NCBI RefSeq assembly: GCF_910596095.1
Contig: NC_056551.1
Coordinates: 14,029,501 to 14,093,500 of the forward strand
Length of the DNA stretch: 64,000 nt
Reading direction: 5' to 3'
Origin: Thunnus maccoyii
Lineage: Eukaryota; Chordata; Actinopteri; Scombriformes; Scombridae
The notes under the pieces are model-generated. The model was not told the DNA's origin, ran no database searches, and was given only the letters and a program-made list of their open reading frames with translations. The translations under genes were made by a program, and so were the position numbers. This document shows, one piece after another, positions 1-12,584 of this stretch; the first letter of the stretch is position 1, and the number at the start of each line of letters is the position of its first letter.

Positions 1-1562
1 TTTATGGTTCCCGTGACTTTTAATATCTTTTATGGTTTTTTAATGGTTTAGTCTGACATCTACAAAAAGTCTCTTTGTTATCATGTTGGGGCATGAATTT
101 CAAATAACAGAGCAACCTAATGTTTCAATTAATTTTGAGCTAAATAATGCTATCAGAAAAAAAACTGCTGAAAATTATATTTATACATTACTTGGACCTC
201 ATATTTAACTTGTAGTTGTTGGATATTCAAAGCTGTTTTGTCAACAACTTGGTACTTAGCACATTTCAGTGAGTGTTTTCCCACTGGAGTAAAATCAGAT
301 ATATTTCAGTCTAAGGATCCACAAACCTCTGAGCATGATTGTACAAAAACAGCTTTGTATTAGCGTTCTTCAAAATGGCATTCTACCATATTTCACTCAC
401 AACATAAATATAAACCCTATACTCTCCCAAACTGATAACTAACAAATACTCCAAGACAATATGATTGAATAAACTGCTTTAACGACATACATCGTAAAAA
501 ATATGCCTTAAAAATCTTTGGCTTAGTGGCACAAATATCCCTGAACACTTTTTCCTTCATTGAGGAGTCACACAGCTGCTGTCACTTTCTCTTATAAACT
601 CTTATAAACCTTCTGCTGGTCACTGCTGAAGCTGAAGGAGAATCTCTGGACTCCCTCAAGTGTTCAACAATAGCAAAGAAACTCACGGATGCAGCATAAC
701 AGTCAAAGGACTGTGCTTAACAGACACACTGATAAACTGTGTATCTGCAAATAAGTGCGAACGACTGAGGCTAGCAAAGCAGGATAAATATAAATCTCTG
801 TGTTGGCAACGTAGTGACTAATACAAGCAAAGAGGAAGACTATAAAGGCAGAAGTGCTCCACAAAAGACTTCATCAATTAAGACAAAATCAGACTTCATT
901 TATATAACAAAGGATATATCAGAGCACTGCCTTTAAGAGGTAAGTAGCAGCAGTAGCTTTTAACAGTGTGTTAGTGAGTGTGTCTCCCTGCATGTTCAGT
1001 CATATAAAGCTGATAGCTTCACACTCTCAGGGGTTAAAACCTCATAGACGTGTGTGTGTAATGTGCCCACAGTCGCCATCTGCTGTGGCTTCTTGGGAAT
1101 TACATATTTTTTAATTTCCAAGAATTTTGCAAAAAATACTTTAATTTCATGACTGTACTACTGTGTTTAAGTAAATAGTAACTTGTATAAAAGAAATCAC
1201 ATTGAAACTTTAAGTATTACAGCAACTTTGCTTGCTTTGCAATCTGAGCAACGTAGCTTTGTCTTCAAGACATTTAACTGATTGATCTTTTTTTTTAAAT
1301 GGTCTACTAATTTCTTCTAAGTATGACAAACTATCATAACTGAAACTGATTTCTTCAACAAAACTTTAAAAACATTTTTATATTCTATAACTTTACCTGA
1401 AGTGTCATTTTACTAAAAGCTCTCAGTCACGACTGCGACAGACTCTTAAGGTTCGTCATGTCACTGACGACTGTAACTGACCGTTGTGATTAGTGTCACT
1501 GATAAGTTAGAAAAAGGCTTTATGGAATGATGTATGTGTGTAAACTGGTGACACTCACCCTG
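1..1562 (-). other. 3' flank and likely 3'UTR of tbc1d10a
   Basis: AT-rich sequence after the tbc1d10a stop codon, read on the minus strand. I see no coding exon. No AATAAA-type signal (TTTATT on the plus strand) was found in this stretch. Two ATTAAA variants lie at 1110-1115 and 1140-1145 and could end the transcript. A CTCF-like motif on the minus strand sits at 1070-1088. The 3'UTR end is not determined. Confidence 0.4.
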
Positions 1563-4500
1563 CTACAGGTAGGTGTCGTGCTCTGCACTGCTCAGGCTCT
1601 CTTTGGACCCTTGTACGGTCATGTGTTTGAGGAGAGGTGAAGGGGCACCGGGAGGAGGGTAAGGATTAACAATCTCATGTGGTGGTAGGATTGTTTTCTT
1701 CTGCTTTTCCTCTTTAGTCTTTTTACTGTCCTTGGCATCCTCCACTGTCTCCCCATCTGTCTTGACTGCCAGGGGAGACTCCACGATGATGGTGGGCCTC
1801 TGTCTCAGGTCCTGGCGGCTGGGTGGCTCGGCGGTCATGATGGCCTTGGCGCCGTGCATCCTGGGAGGGGATTTACAGTGCAGATCTCCATGAGACTCCT
1901 TCCAGCGCCGCAGCTGAGCGTTGTGTTCCTTCTCGATGTCTTTCTCAGACACGGGCAACTCTATGATCTGAAACACAGAGAGAGAACAAGCAAGAATGCC
2001 TCGGTTTATCACTGTCGACGTGAAGAATCAGAAAACATAAATATATATGGTCTGGGATGATGTTTTTGACAAAAACTTACCTGTTTTTATGGGCTGACTC
2101 AAGTTAAGCCAAGTTATGTATTTTTTATAATACTTTAATACACTTGAGTCTGATGAAGAGCAGTGGTGCTCGAAATGTCAAGTTGGTGCAATAAATTATA
2201 AGTGGACATTGGAGCCCTGCAGTGTGCAAGCTGTTCTTCTGTTTATTTGGACATTCGCTCACTTTCAGCGCTAGCATATATTTTTTTATGGCCGTTACAG
2301 TAGCCACAGGAGGGCAAAGTCAAAGAGAAAACTCACATCCAGAGGGACAGCTGAGCAGTAGGTGCAGGGTCAGAACAATAAAAAGGGTAACAGAGATTAC
2401 AACAGCGACATTATAACCGTACCTCGTGCACCAGGAAGCTTTCTTGCATGTACTGTGGCTGTATAGCTCGGAGAAGCTCCATTGTTTCATAGAGACCCTG
2501 ACAGGCCTTCAGTTTCTCTTGGGATCCCAGCATGCATTTCAGGAGAACCAGACCCACTCGGAAGAGGATCTTCACTCCTGAGAAGAGGGTCACAACAAGA
2601 AACATGCAGTCGTATATTATAGTCTTATAATGGAATAAAGGGACAATCTGACAGCTGTTGAGGACCAGTTAATATCTAAATCATGACAGTGAAAAGTGGA
2701 TATTTACATGGATAACTAAGGTGTTGCCACCATGGATGCCAAAATCTTGCAGTGTGATGAACTATTTCAAGTCACATATTCCTTATTCCAACAAAAAAAA
2801 CAACAACAGAAGTTTCATGCAGAGCTGCAACTAACAACTATTTTATTATCAATTAATCTGGAGATTATTTTCTCAATTAATCATTTTGTCTAAATAGTGT
2901 CTGTTATAATTTCTTAGAGCCCATCGTGACATCTTCAAACATCTTCTTTTGTCTGATCAAGTAAAAAAAACCCAAAAGATATTAAGTTTAGTATCATATA
3001 TAACACAAAAAGCTTCAAATCATCACACTTGAAAACTGCTACCAGTAAATATTTGGCTTTTTATCTTGACAAAATGACCAAAAATGATTATTCGATTATA
3101 AAAATAGTTGCTGACTCATTTTCTGTCAATCAACTAATCGACAGCAGATCTAGCTTCACGTTTTCTACATTTGCCTTGTTACTTTAAAAGGTGTCTGTTC
3201 ATGCTTTGGTGTTTTACAGGTAAAATTAAAGGTGAGGATGATAAGCACATTACGAGGCCTGGTGTAATATTAAATACTTCTTTTGTGTATTTAACTACCT
3301 ATAAAAACACAAGAGTTAAATACATAACCGCAGGTATTCATCATTTTATTAACAGAGATATCTACTGAAAATAATACTGGCCTTACTGGGGCTCTATCCA
3401 TGTCCAATAATAAATGTCTGTTGTTCTGTCTTATATGATCACTTCTCACTTCATTCTGATCACTAAAAGGATTTGATACAGGTAGAGGAAGTGTTTGCTT
3501 GGTGTGTGCCCAAATTCAATTTCAATCTAAGAAACCTGCTGTCTGGGAGCACAAGGCAACATTTTCACCTCTGTTTCTAGCCAAAACAAAATCAATAAAT
3601 AAAATAAAATAAATAAAAATCAATTCATGACATAATCTCTTTAAGAGCGACTTCTCAGGTTATCAGAGAAAAACAGTTTTTTTCATCCGCCATATAACAA
3701 TATGTCAGTGAATACTTTGCGAGTGCGGCGTCTCACCCTCACAAAGGAACATATCCCAGACCCGTAGCACTGAGGCCCACGGCAGCGTTCGAGAGAAGGC
3801 GCACATGAACCACTCGGTCATGTACAGGATGGGCTCCAGCTTGTGCTTCTTCAGGTGACGGTGGGCCACAGGAGAGACCCGCCGCAGCAGAGCGTACAGG
3901 ATCTCCCCGTCCAGCTGGATCGCCTCCTGTGGACACAACGCGGAACAACAGTCAGTGGTGGGAGGGAGAGAGAGAGAGAACAGACTTGTTTCTCTTCGCT
4001 TAATCTGATTGTCTGATTATCTCACCCTCATTGTGTTATCGGGACAGTCACCACCTCGTGTTATTAGGTCGTTAGCATATCAGAGTCAAGCCAGAGACAC
4101 ACTAGCCTGAGAAATCCAACACCACCACCACCACCACTGCTCTGTGCTAGCTAACGTTGAGCTAGATGTTGTCAGTAAACACTTTCAAAACATAGATGTC
4201 TGCTTATCAAACCATAATGCCTCGTTCTCTATCTCTACATGTGTTAAAGAAGAAGAAGATGTGATGTGTGGAGGCTCTGGAGTTTTGATAGAGCTGGGAT
4301 GTAATGTTAGGACTAATGTAATCAATCACTTCTTCTGTTGAGTAGTCAGTTGTATGCAAATACTTTTTCAATAGTAATATGAAATGATTAATTGATTATA
4401 TTTGCCTGAAACTGGTAAGGACTAAACAGAATCTAAATATACATAAGTACAAAGATTCAGACCTATAATATGGCAGAAAATCTAAAAAAGTGTTCTCGCA

Positions 4501-5286
4501 CATTGCTTGGACAATACTGTGGAGGTATTTTTGCTTACAGCAGACCTCGGATTTATTTCAGCACGATATACAGGGCTCAGGTAGATAATAATTGACATGC
4601 TGAACACTGTGAATATGTAATCCTGTTACAGTCATGTTATACTCTGATGTTCTCGAGCTCCTCTTATATCCTTAATTTGCAAAACGACTGACTGTGTGTC
4701 CGTCAGGACCCTTACCAGCCCCGTACTGTAGTATCCAGGAAGGTATTTCTCACAAATTTGGACAAGAACCCAGAATGCATCCTAGGACAAAGAAAGAAAG
4801 TGGTGGTAAGCTGATATGGTGCATTTCTATTATCACATTTAATTCTTTCACTCTCTTTCCCCTTTTATTCCCATCATTAGAGCATGAAGTATCTAGTATC
4901 AGCTTCATGTTATTGTATATTAGAAAAAAAAAATATGTGGAAAGGTTGCATCACTGCTGTGTGTGATCACCTCAGCTGGCATGTGCATCAGGAGTACAGC
5001 CGCGATGGGAGCCTGAGCCTGACAATATCCCTCCTCAGGACGATGCAGAGTGTAGGCCTTCAGCACGCGGAACAAGTCCTGCTGCCTACATGTATGACCA
5101 TATGTAAAAGTATATTCACAAATGATATTCAGCTGAACAATAGGCTTCACAATAGGCCTTCAGAAGACAGCTCTTACCCATGACCTCCCCTCGCCGCAAA
5201 CATTTCGTGGAAGGGGAACTGTCGATGGAGGTCCCTCTCAATAACATCTACCCATTTGGGATCCCCCGGCTGGCTGTCCAGTTCCT

Positions 5287-5365
<79 letters not shown>

Positions 5366-8300
5366 TTAGTGAGTTTTTTAACATTATACATGACATTTTT
5401 GAGTCATTTCCTATGTGCCTTTTTATAATACAGGCAATTCTGAATCTTAAAGCCTCAGCGATGTTAGAAGCCTCATAGAAGCCAGACACACCACCAGCCT
5501 ATCCATCCATCCATCGCCTGAATAATATACATATATCATGAATATATGTTTTTCAATTTGTATTTTTTTTTTGCAAAATACTCCTCATTACTTTGAATGA
5601 CTTATGTTTTGTCCCAAGCATGAAAAAGGCACATTTCTGAAGTTAATAACATAGACAAGATGTTAGCAGAGACCCAAAATATATGCGACAGACCTTGAAC
5701 TTGCCCTGGTTTTGCTCCCTTTTCACTTTGCCCCCAGTAAGGTAGAGCCAGGTGCGACCACGCAGGGATGGAGGGATTCCCTTCTGACAGCGCTCCTTCA
5801 CCTGTTCATCAACATGTGCATATTTATTTAAGAGCCAGCGGGAAGCAAGAGAAGGCAAGACAGAGCGAAAGGAAAACGGATCTCGGAAGACATTTGTCTA
5901 TACGATAGTGCACATTCCACTGTTGCACAACTGATCATCAAAGATTAAAAAAAAATGTGGTGTGATGATGGAGTTATTACAGGTTCTCCAGGTCAGTTTT
6001 TGAAAGGAATTTGTGCTGTTTAGTCTGTGTCAAAACTGCTGCTATAATGACCATGTTCATCCACAACAGCAGCAAAGATTGAATAAACTCCTAGAAGTGC
6101 AAATTTCAATGACTAGAAATCTAAATTTGGGTGCACAGAGAGAAGTGACATCAGATATACTTTCAGATTTTATGAGCAGACCTTCTTGTGTTTTTTGGCC
6201 ATCCACTTGTCCCAGCTGTTGAGCATCTCCAGCCATTTTGCCTCCCGCTGCCGCAGCACGTCAATGGGGATTAATTCAGCACTATGGAGACAGAGTAAAT
6301 AATAAAAGCAAACACTTTATTGTTTGTTTTAGACAGTAAGGACTTCTACGGCAAGTTTCCTTCTTAATGACAAGCTACTCTTCATCAGCTATTTTCTTCA
6401 GCTAAGTTCATACAAACAATGGCTGTACTGTCCTCTGTCACGTCCCTGTACTAATGATAGAGGAATCCTGTCATCGAGGGGGCGGGACAGTGGTTCATCT
6501 CTTCCTTCTCCACACAGGAAACAACCTTCAGACAAAACAGTGGAACACTTGCCATCGGCAGCGAAGTACATGAAAACAGGAAGCTGTGGGAGAACTTTCC
6601 CCTAGTTCAGTTCCCTACAACCTCCTACACAAAACATACTCCAACATCTCACTCTTCACCGCAGTCCCATTGAAAATCAGAGCTGTCAGTCTGACAAGCA
6701 CACATTTCCTGCACTGATCTACCAAACAGAGGCCTGGTCGTCTTGGTGAACGACTTTTAACAAACAAATTTAAAGAGACAACTGACGTGCTTTTGCATAT
6801 GATAGTTTTAGAAAAATCACAAGCTGTCAGTCACTTATCTCTACATAAAGACATCACAGTGACTTGGCTAAACCAATAACCCTCAACACAAAACGCTTGT
6901 CGAAACAGAAGACAACCATGAAATATTTTATGGCACATGACCAGCTCAGGAAGTATTTCAGATTGGGAACCACTGGCCTTGACTGTGGAGCAGCTGACAG
7001 CTTTAAGTCAGAGTCTTCGAGGAGAGTTGAGGGTTGAGAAGGTCAGATATGTGAGAATAGGTCAGCTCATTGAGTGCCTTAACAACAAACATTAAGATTT
7101 TAAAGTCAGTTCTATACTGGAAGCCAATGAACAGAGGCCAACACAAGAATAACAACGTGGTCTCTCTTTTTGTGTCAGAGGGAAGCTGAGCAAGGATGGT
7201 AGGAAGAATACCTACTTATACAAGCTGCAATCAGTCGACAGAAAATTAACCTGCAACTATTGTGATGATCAAATAATTGTTTTTTAAGCAAAAATACCAA
7301 ATATTTGCTGGTTGCAGCCTCTGAAAGGTGAAGATTTTGGGGTTTTATTTGTCTTCTGTTATGATAAACTGAATATCTTTAGGCTTTGGACTGTTAGTTG
7401 GCTATAGGAAATTATAAAGGGCCCTGCAGCTCTACAACCTATAAGGTATTACAAAGGTCTAGGTCAGTGGTTCCCAACCTGGGAGCTTGTGAGTTAATTG
7501 ACAAAAATAAGAACATTTTGTTTACTTTTTGCACTTTTCATCAGTTCTGTTCTTATTATGACATACTGCACAGTTCCCATCTTCTTGCTACTAAAAAACA
7601 TACAAATGAAACAATCTGAGAGGGGAACATCACTCTCAAACTGCTCACAACTCATAAGACACATGCGACCTGTGACGAAGCCAAGGGGTCATGGTCAAGC
7701 TAAAAAAAATAGGGAACTTCTGGTCCAGGTGACAAGAAGAAAAAAATAAAATAAAATAAAGTCAACAATTTGAAGTGTGGAGCTATCTGTAATTTCCTTT
7801 CCTCCTTTAACATACAAGGACTACTGTCTGGGGTCCCTGGTGACACCAAGAATAAACTACTGTAAGAAACAACCATCATAGCAAAATGTTAAATTATTTC
7901 TCCATAAAACATTATTAGCTATGTAATTGATGTCATCTTAAAAAGAAAAGATTATTATTATTTTAGGAAAGTTACAGTTTGCATATTGTGTAAAATTAAA
8001 ATATATACTTTTCTTAAATACAAATTGCAGCTTTTATCCCAAGTACAATCTTTAAAATGACTGACCTCCACTGACAGTGTGTGATACTTTAAATTAGGAC
8101 TCATGGCAAACATGAACCCAATAAATAGTTCCATCTATTAAAACTGCATAATCATTCCTCCTGTCCATACTGACCATCAGAAGATCCCTTCATGATGCAA
8201 ATGTAAGTGATGGAGGACAAAATCACAGTCCTCCCTCTGTGCAAAAATGTATTTAAAAGTTTATCTGAAGCTAATATGAAGCTTCAAATCAAATTAGTCT

Positions 8301-9149
8301 AATGAAGTAGATATCTTTCAATGTCACAGTCTTTTTTAGTGCCAAAGCCTCTATTTTTACTTCCACCACAACTCAACAGGGAAACACTGTCCGAGGAAAC
8401 ACCAAGAAGGAGTTTAATGCTAAAAAGACTGTAAATGTGGCAGATATCCACTTGATAAGACTAACTCAGACTGCTGAGGCCTCATAGAAGCTTCAGATAA
8501 ACTTTTAAATGCATTTTATTTCAGTGGACACACTGTGGATTTTGCATGGACACACTGTGGATTGTGGACACGCTGTGGATTTTGTCCCTCATCACTTACA
8601 TTGAAAGTGGATTATGAAGGGGATCTTTTAATAGCCAGTATGAACAGGAGGAATGATTACAGCGAGAAAACCTCTTTCAGTGTTCATAAGGACTGTTGTT
8701 TTTAAGAAAGACTAGAGAAATTGTGAACCTACCCTTTAACATATAGAATTCATTCAATTAACAGCAGGTATCACTGTCTTTGTTCATGAATGAAATGGCA
8801 GCTTCTCCCTACAATTATCTGATGACTACAGTCGTCACACAAGTGTTTCTTGAAGGTGTTTATGTGTGCTCACCTTTACCTGTCTTAAGCTAAGTGCAAG
8901 AAAAAGACTACCGGTCAGTGGAAACATAAACAAACAAACAAACCAAATATTTTAGCAGAACTGAACATTATTAAACTCCACTTACGATTCTCCCGAGATC
9001 TGCTGAGCTCCACCGGTGAATCCGTACCTGTCCACCGGTGTGTTCCCGGGGCTAACATCGCCGTTTACTCCCGGGTCTGTCCCATTATCTGTCAGCTTCT
9101 CCGCGCTGCCCCGCAAATCGAGTCCATTGCCCTCCTCAGTTTTTGCCAT
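1563..9149 (-). CDS. tbc1d10a: TBC1 domain family member 10A-like RabGAP (EPI64 type), complete, 9 coding exons
   Basis: A Rab GTPase-activating protein that stimulates GTP hydrolysis on Rab/Ras-family GTPases at the cell cortex; the family binds EBP50/ezrin PDZ domains through its C-terminus. Coding exons (minus): 9149-8986, 6281-6182, 5801-5694, 5284-5178, 5085-4971, 4781-4716, 3926-3737, 2577-2423, 1967-1563. Their lengths sum to 1410 nt, giving 469 aa in an unbroken frame with GT/AG introns throughout. The TBC domain covers about residues 95-310. The arginine finger is in IERDLHR (R145) and the glutamine finger in GYCQ (Q182). The [10 protein letters not shown] segment is typical of the family. 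The protein ends in DTYL, a class I PDZ ligand, which points to the 10A paralogue. The start ATG follows a GC-rich promoter-like stretch. The acceptor of exon 4 abuts an (AC)n microsatellite. Confidence 0.95.
2823..3146 (+). mobile_element. Short non-autonomous DNA transposon, GCTGCAACTAA family, copy 1
   Basis: Begins with AGCTGCAACTAACAACTATT and runs through the ATTAATC-rich ends typical of this repeat, finishing near 3146 with a degraded inverted end. It lies in tbc1d10a intron 7. Other copies in this window are at 10845-11188 and 17184-17535, with a rearranged one near 7226-7425. The copies agree in blocks such as GTCTATAAAATGTCAGAAAA and TTAATCG at the ends. Assignment to the hAT superfamily is a guess. 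Confidence 0.6.
5289..5363 (+). repeat. (AC)n microsatellite, about 37 units, at a splice acceptor
   Basis: Uninterrupted AC dinucleotide run in tbc1d10a intron 3. On the gene's strand it reads (GT)n followed by TTTAG and then exon 4 at 5284. The repeat therefore occupies the place of the polypyrimidine tract. Confidence 0.98.
7226..7425 (-). mobile_element. Degraded GCTGCAACTAA-family transposon pieces
   Basis: The motif TTGCTGGTTGCAGCCT and the block AAACTGAATATCTTTAGGC match the reverse complement of this short transposon family as seen elsewhere in fish-type sequence. The copy is rearranged, its ends are unclear, and it lies in tbc1d10a intron 1. Confidence 0.4.
7455..7725 (+). repeat. 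Dispersed repeat starting GTCAGTGGTTCCCAACCTGG
   Basis: A repeat with the left end GTCAGTGGTTCCCAACC and an inner segment AAGCCAAGGGGTCATGG. It resembles the 'gggtcgcgag' interspersed repeats common in percomorph fish. Related degraded sequence is seen near 37040-37320 and 48469-48690. It carries two short overlapping ORFs that I do not consider genes. Confidence 0.5.
8150..8739 (+). mobile_element. Palindromic TTAA-flanked MITE, copy 1
   Basis: The two halves are inverted copies of each other. The left half carries AAAATGTATTTAAAAGTTTATCTGAAGC and the right half GCTTCAGATAAACTTTTAAATGCATTTT. The right end is ACCCTTTAA (TTAA at 8736-8739). The left end is less clear; a TTAA lies at 8138-8141. 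The element is homologous to 42043-42644 and 39883-40207. The middle holds three imperfect copies of GGACACACTGTGGATT at 8525-8583. The TTAA flanks suggest mobilisation by a piggyBac-type transposase (inference). Confidence 0.65.
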
Positions 9150-9240
9150 TTAATCACAATCTGTTGACATAACTTACCCTGACGACCAGTCTTGAAAGCT
9201 CAGCTAAGCTCTCCATGAAGACGCCCGTCGGTGTTTCGTT
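9150..9240 (-). promoter_or_regulatory. Probable tbc1d10a 5'UTR and core promoter
   Basis: The region just upstream of the tbc1d10a ATG at 9149. The first exon itself is GC-rich (GCGGAGAAG, CCCCGGGAAC on the coding strand), as at CpG promoters. No TATA box was seen, and the transcription start is not determined. Confidence 0.4.
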
Positions 9241-9730
9241 TTAACTGGTGACCGTGTTAACTGGTGACTGCGTCCCTTGTTGCTCGTAGCGACCATGAAA
9301 ACACGAACAGAACTTGTAGGTATCCTTTTAAAAGCCTTCAATTCTCTTAAACTGAATATTCAACACAGTGTATATATTCGTTTGGTCCTTTTTTAAATCA
9401 TACCTTATAAAAATGGTGTTGCCAACAAGAAACGGTCACATTTCTACGTATTTTTCTGAAATCAATCTATTTTAAATAGCTTAGGAATCTCGTTGCAGTA
9501 TCACACTGACGGGTCACGAGTCAAACCGGGTGTTTCTCGCTGAGCACAATTTATATAAATTGATAGCGCAGTTAAAAGACACAGATGAATGTTGCTTAAA
9601 GTAAAATTGATAAGGCTTTTTAGGAGGACACCTATGTGTGCTGTTTGTGTTTTTAAAGGCTATCGTCACTACTAGGACCCAAAACGCTGAAAGTCACCAG
9701 TTTACACGGTCGCTCGTTAAACCGAAACAC
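9240..9730. repeat. Repeat with inverted ACTGGTGAC ends, related to 14276-14550
   Basis: The left end has two copies of GTTAACTGGTGAC near 9238-9270. The right end, near 9695-9715, has GTCACCAGTTTACACGGTCGC, the inverted form. Inner blocks GTAAAATTGATAAGGCTTTT (9601-9620) and GAACTTGTAGGTATCCTTTT (about 9310) recur almost unchanged at 14276-14550 inside pptc7. This is probably a non-autonomous mobile element next to the tbc1d10a promoter. Its family is unknown. Confidence 0.55.
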
Positions 9731-10294
9731 CGGTTAGCTACAGTTGCTAAGATTTGTTTCCTTTGTTTCGTGGTTAAGAACTGAAACATCCTCGCTTTGT
9801 TCACATAATTAACATTCGGCTCACACTAAAAGACTTCCACCAAAAAACGATTAAAAGAGTCAAACGTAGCTCGTTAAAAAAGTATAGTTTCAGCTTGGTA
9901 GCTCTGAAGCTAACATGCTAACTAGCATCACACAGCTGTCAGCTGACACAGAATCTCTGTTGTCAGCAGGAATGAAATTTAGCTGGTGGCTACAAGGAAG
10001 CAGATTAGTAAACAAGACACCCCTGGCATCCTGTGTGTCTCCACTGCCATCTACTGCTGAAAATCACACATGCAAGTGCATTATTTACCCTTCATCATAC
10101 AGCTTGTGTACACATATAGTTACAGCTAATCATTTCCAGTGTAAAATGTATTTTTCTACAAGCACTGTGTAATTTGGCTTTACTTTACATGTTACGAGTC
10201 TAAAATTTAAGGTAGTAAAGATCACATGTAGCAGGAATTCCCCACTAGAAAATAACTGCATGTTTTACTTAGTACATTTAAAAAAAGAAGCTAT

Positions 10295-10512
10295 GTTCAG
10301 GCTACTTTCACTCACAAGTAGATTTTTTTCAAACTTACAAACAATTATAAGTAAGATGTGACAAACAGGAGAGGTGAATACCTTTCAGATGTACTTACAA
10401 ACCACAATACTTCTACTTTAGTGGGATATTATAGTAGTCTGTGGCCCCCAGTAGTGGAAGAGGTACTCAGATCTTTGACTTAAGTTTAGTAAAAGTGGTA
10501 CACTGTAAAAAA
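10295..10512 (-). repeat. Fragment of the 'actcagatc...cttttac' dispersed repeat
   Basis: CCAGTAGTGGAAGAGGTACT and the following segment match the inverted end of the repeat better preserved at 32990-33165 (TACTTTTTTCACCACTGG). The 9731-10294 stretch before it shows no gene. It contains a CTCF-like motif on the minus strand at 10042-10059. Confidence 0.45.
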
Positions 10513-10844
10513 AATTGCTATTGTTATTGAATTGTGGATTCTATTTTTTTTTTTTTACACTTAATAACACAATTTGATAATAAATGTTATAAAATACTAT
10601 TTCTTTGGACCAATTCAATATTTGCACTAGAGAATCATAGCAAACAAAATATTATAAAATATGCTAGAATATATAAAATATATGATATAAAAAATGTCTT
10701 ACAATTTATGGGGAAAGAGATGTCATCCATGTCCAACATCAAGTATTCAGTGATCAGACTGGTGTTACAGTATCTCTTATCTCTGAAAAAGAAACAATCT
10801 GTTCAAGCTTCGCAAAAATGGATGTCTTTTGTGGAAAGCACTAG

Positions 10845-11188
10845 TGCTGCAACTGACAATTATTTTCATAATTGATAAATCTGTTGATTATTTTCTAATT
10901 TTATTGGTTATTTGGTCTATAAAATGTCAGAAAACTTTGAAAAATGTCCTTTCACAGTTTTCCAAAGTCCAAAATGCAACCTTAAATGTCTTGTTTTGTC
11001 CCGTCCAACAGTCCATATAGTCCATAAGATATTTAGTGTACAATCATAAAAGACAAAATAAACCAGAAAATATTTGCATTTTAGAAGCTGAAACAAGAGA
11101 ATTTGGGCATTTTTTTCTTAAAAAAAAAAAAAAAAAAGACTCAAAATGCTTAATCGGTTATCAAAATAGTTAATCGCTGCAGCTCTAG
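10845..11188 (+). mobile_element. Short DNA transposon, GCTGCAACTAA family, copy 2 (near complete)
   Basis: Starts GTGCTGCAACTGACAATTAT and ends TTAATCGCTGCAGCTCTAG, so both inverted ends are present (GCTGCAACT / GCTGCAGC). CTAG flanks both ends and may be part of the target duplication. It includes a poly-A stretch at about 11120-11138. It lies between tbc1d10a and the 3' end of pptc7. Confidence 0.65.
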
Positions 11189-11279
11189 ACAGCACATCTG
11201 TTTCTGAAGATGAAACTCTTCACACATAAAAATGGCATCATGAAACCACTCAAACTGATTTTGTATAAATACTAGATTC

Positions 11280-11285
11280 TTTATT
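11280..11285 (-). terminator. Poly(A) signal AATAAA, pptc7
   Basis: TTTATT on the plus strand is AATAAA on the minus strand. It is the first canonical signal that sits sensibly for the pptc7 transcript. Confidence 0.5.
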
Positions 11286-12556
11286 TAAATATTGTACATA
11301 TTTTAAAACATATTTACATAAATTAGACCTGCATTGTTACACTGTAGACATAGGTGTATCTTTCACACGCACAAACATCGCTTGCTGGAAATAGGACAAT
11401 CATACCATACAGACTGCAGAAGCACCTTTGAGAAATGCTTTACAGGAGAGAAAGATGGGGGCAGACTTGGTTTACATCAAACACTGGGCAACATGGACGA
11501 GACAAGCTTGCAATGACAGGAAAGGCCTCTTGATTACAGGTCTATCTATTTGTTAAGGCTGAAACTGTGCTCCACCCCCACACTGTAAGTTCACAGCACC
11601 ATTACCTATCTCACCACCCCCCTCCTCCTGCATATGAGTTACATCTTTCTGTCAAATATAGGGCTATCTTTGAAGTAAATACAAGCTCAGAGCCTTTATA
11701 CACAAACCATTCATAAACAGAAACAGACTACAACTGTGTGAAGTTAACTTTGTAAGATCGCCAATAGATAAGACAGAAATCATGCAAAAAAAGACAGTAC
11801 AGACAGGACAGGTAATACCCAAATAATGGTCTCATCCATGTCGTAAAATTTGAATTAATGCAAAACGTGGTCGTTGCAGGAGACAAACTTTTTCAAGCGT
11901 TGTACTCCTGCCATCACATATGAATTGTTTGTAGCATCCTGCTTTCTAATAAAAGAAACATGCAGGACTAGTGGATTCAATTATGGCAACAGTCGTACAA
12001 TTTCTACCATGATTGTTAGATGAACAACAAAGTGACAATATTGGTCTCCACCAACACAATGTTATGTTTACATCAGGGCTTACAAAGCAGTGCCCTAATC
12101 ATGTATTTATATATGGCTTTCCTTCTTTGGTTTCATAAACCTGTCTTATACTTTTGTTACAGATAACCAGTCACATACATCACAACTTTTGTTCTGATCA
12201 AACAACTATAGGCAAAACCCCCCCCAACATTTTAATGTTCTTCTGAACATTTCCACACACACTTCCTGCTATCACACAAAGATTCAGAGCACGAGGAATT
12301 TACAGTATTGCTGCATGATGTTTGTGACAAAAAAAAGTATAATGACATACACAAAGAAAATGTGTCTTTGGTGCACCTGCTTTTAAACTGTAAAGACACT
12401 TTCTGAACCACTGGAGCGAGATGTTAGACACTATCTTGAGCAGAACAGTATTATCAATGTCTTTGATTAATGTCGTTTGATTAAATCCAGCACACACATT
12501 TACATGCACCCTTTTACAATCATGGTGACCATGTTCATATAAATCATGTCAAGTCA

Positions 12557-12584
12557 TACACACACACACACACACACACACACA
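12557..12584 (+). repeat. (CA)14 microsatellite
   Basis: Perfect CA dinucleotide run within the predicted pptc7 3'UTR. Confidence 0.95.

Noticed and set aside
5180-5489. Overlapping ORFs across the (AC)n repeat on both strands
   Set aside because: Products of the dinucleotide repeat; the true exon there is tbc1d10a exon 4 (5178-5284, minus).
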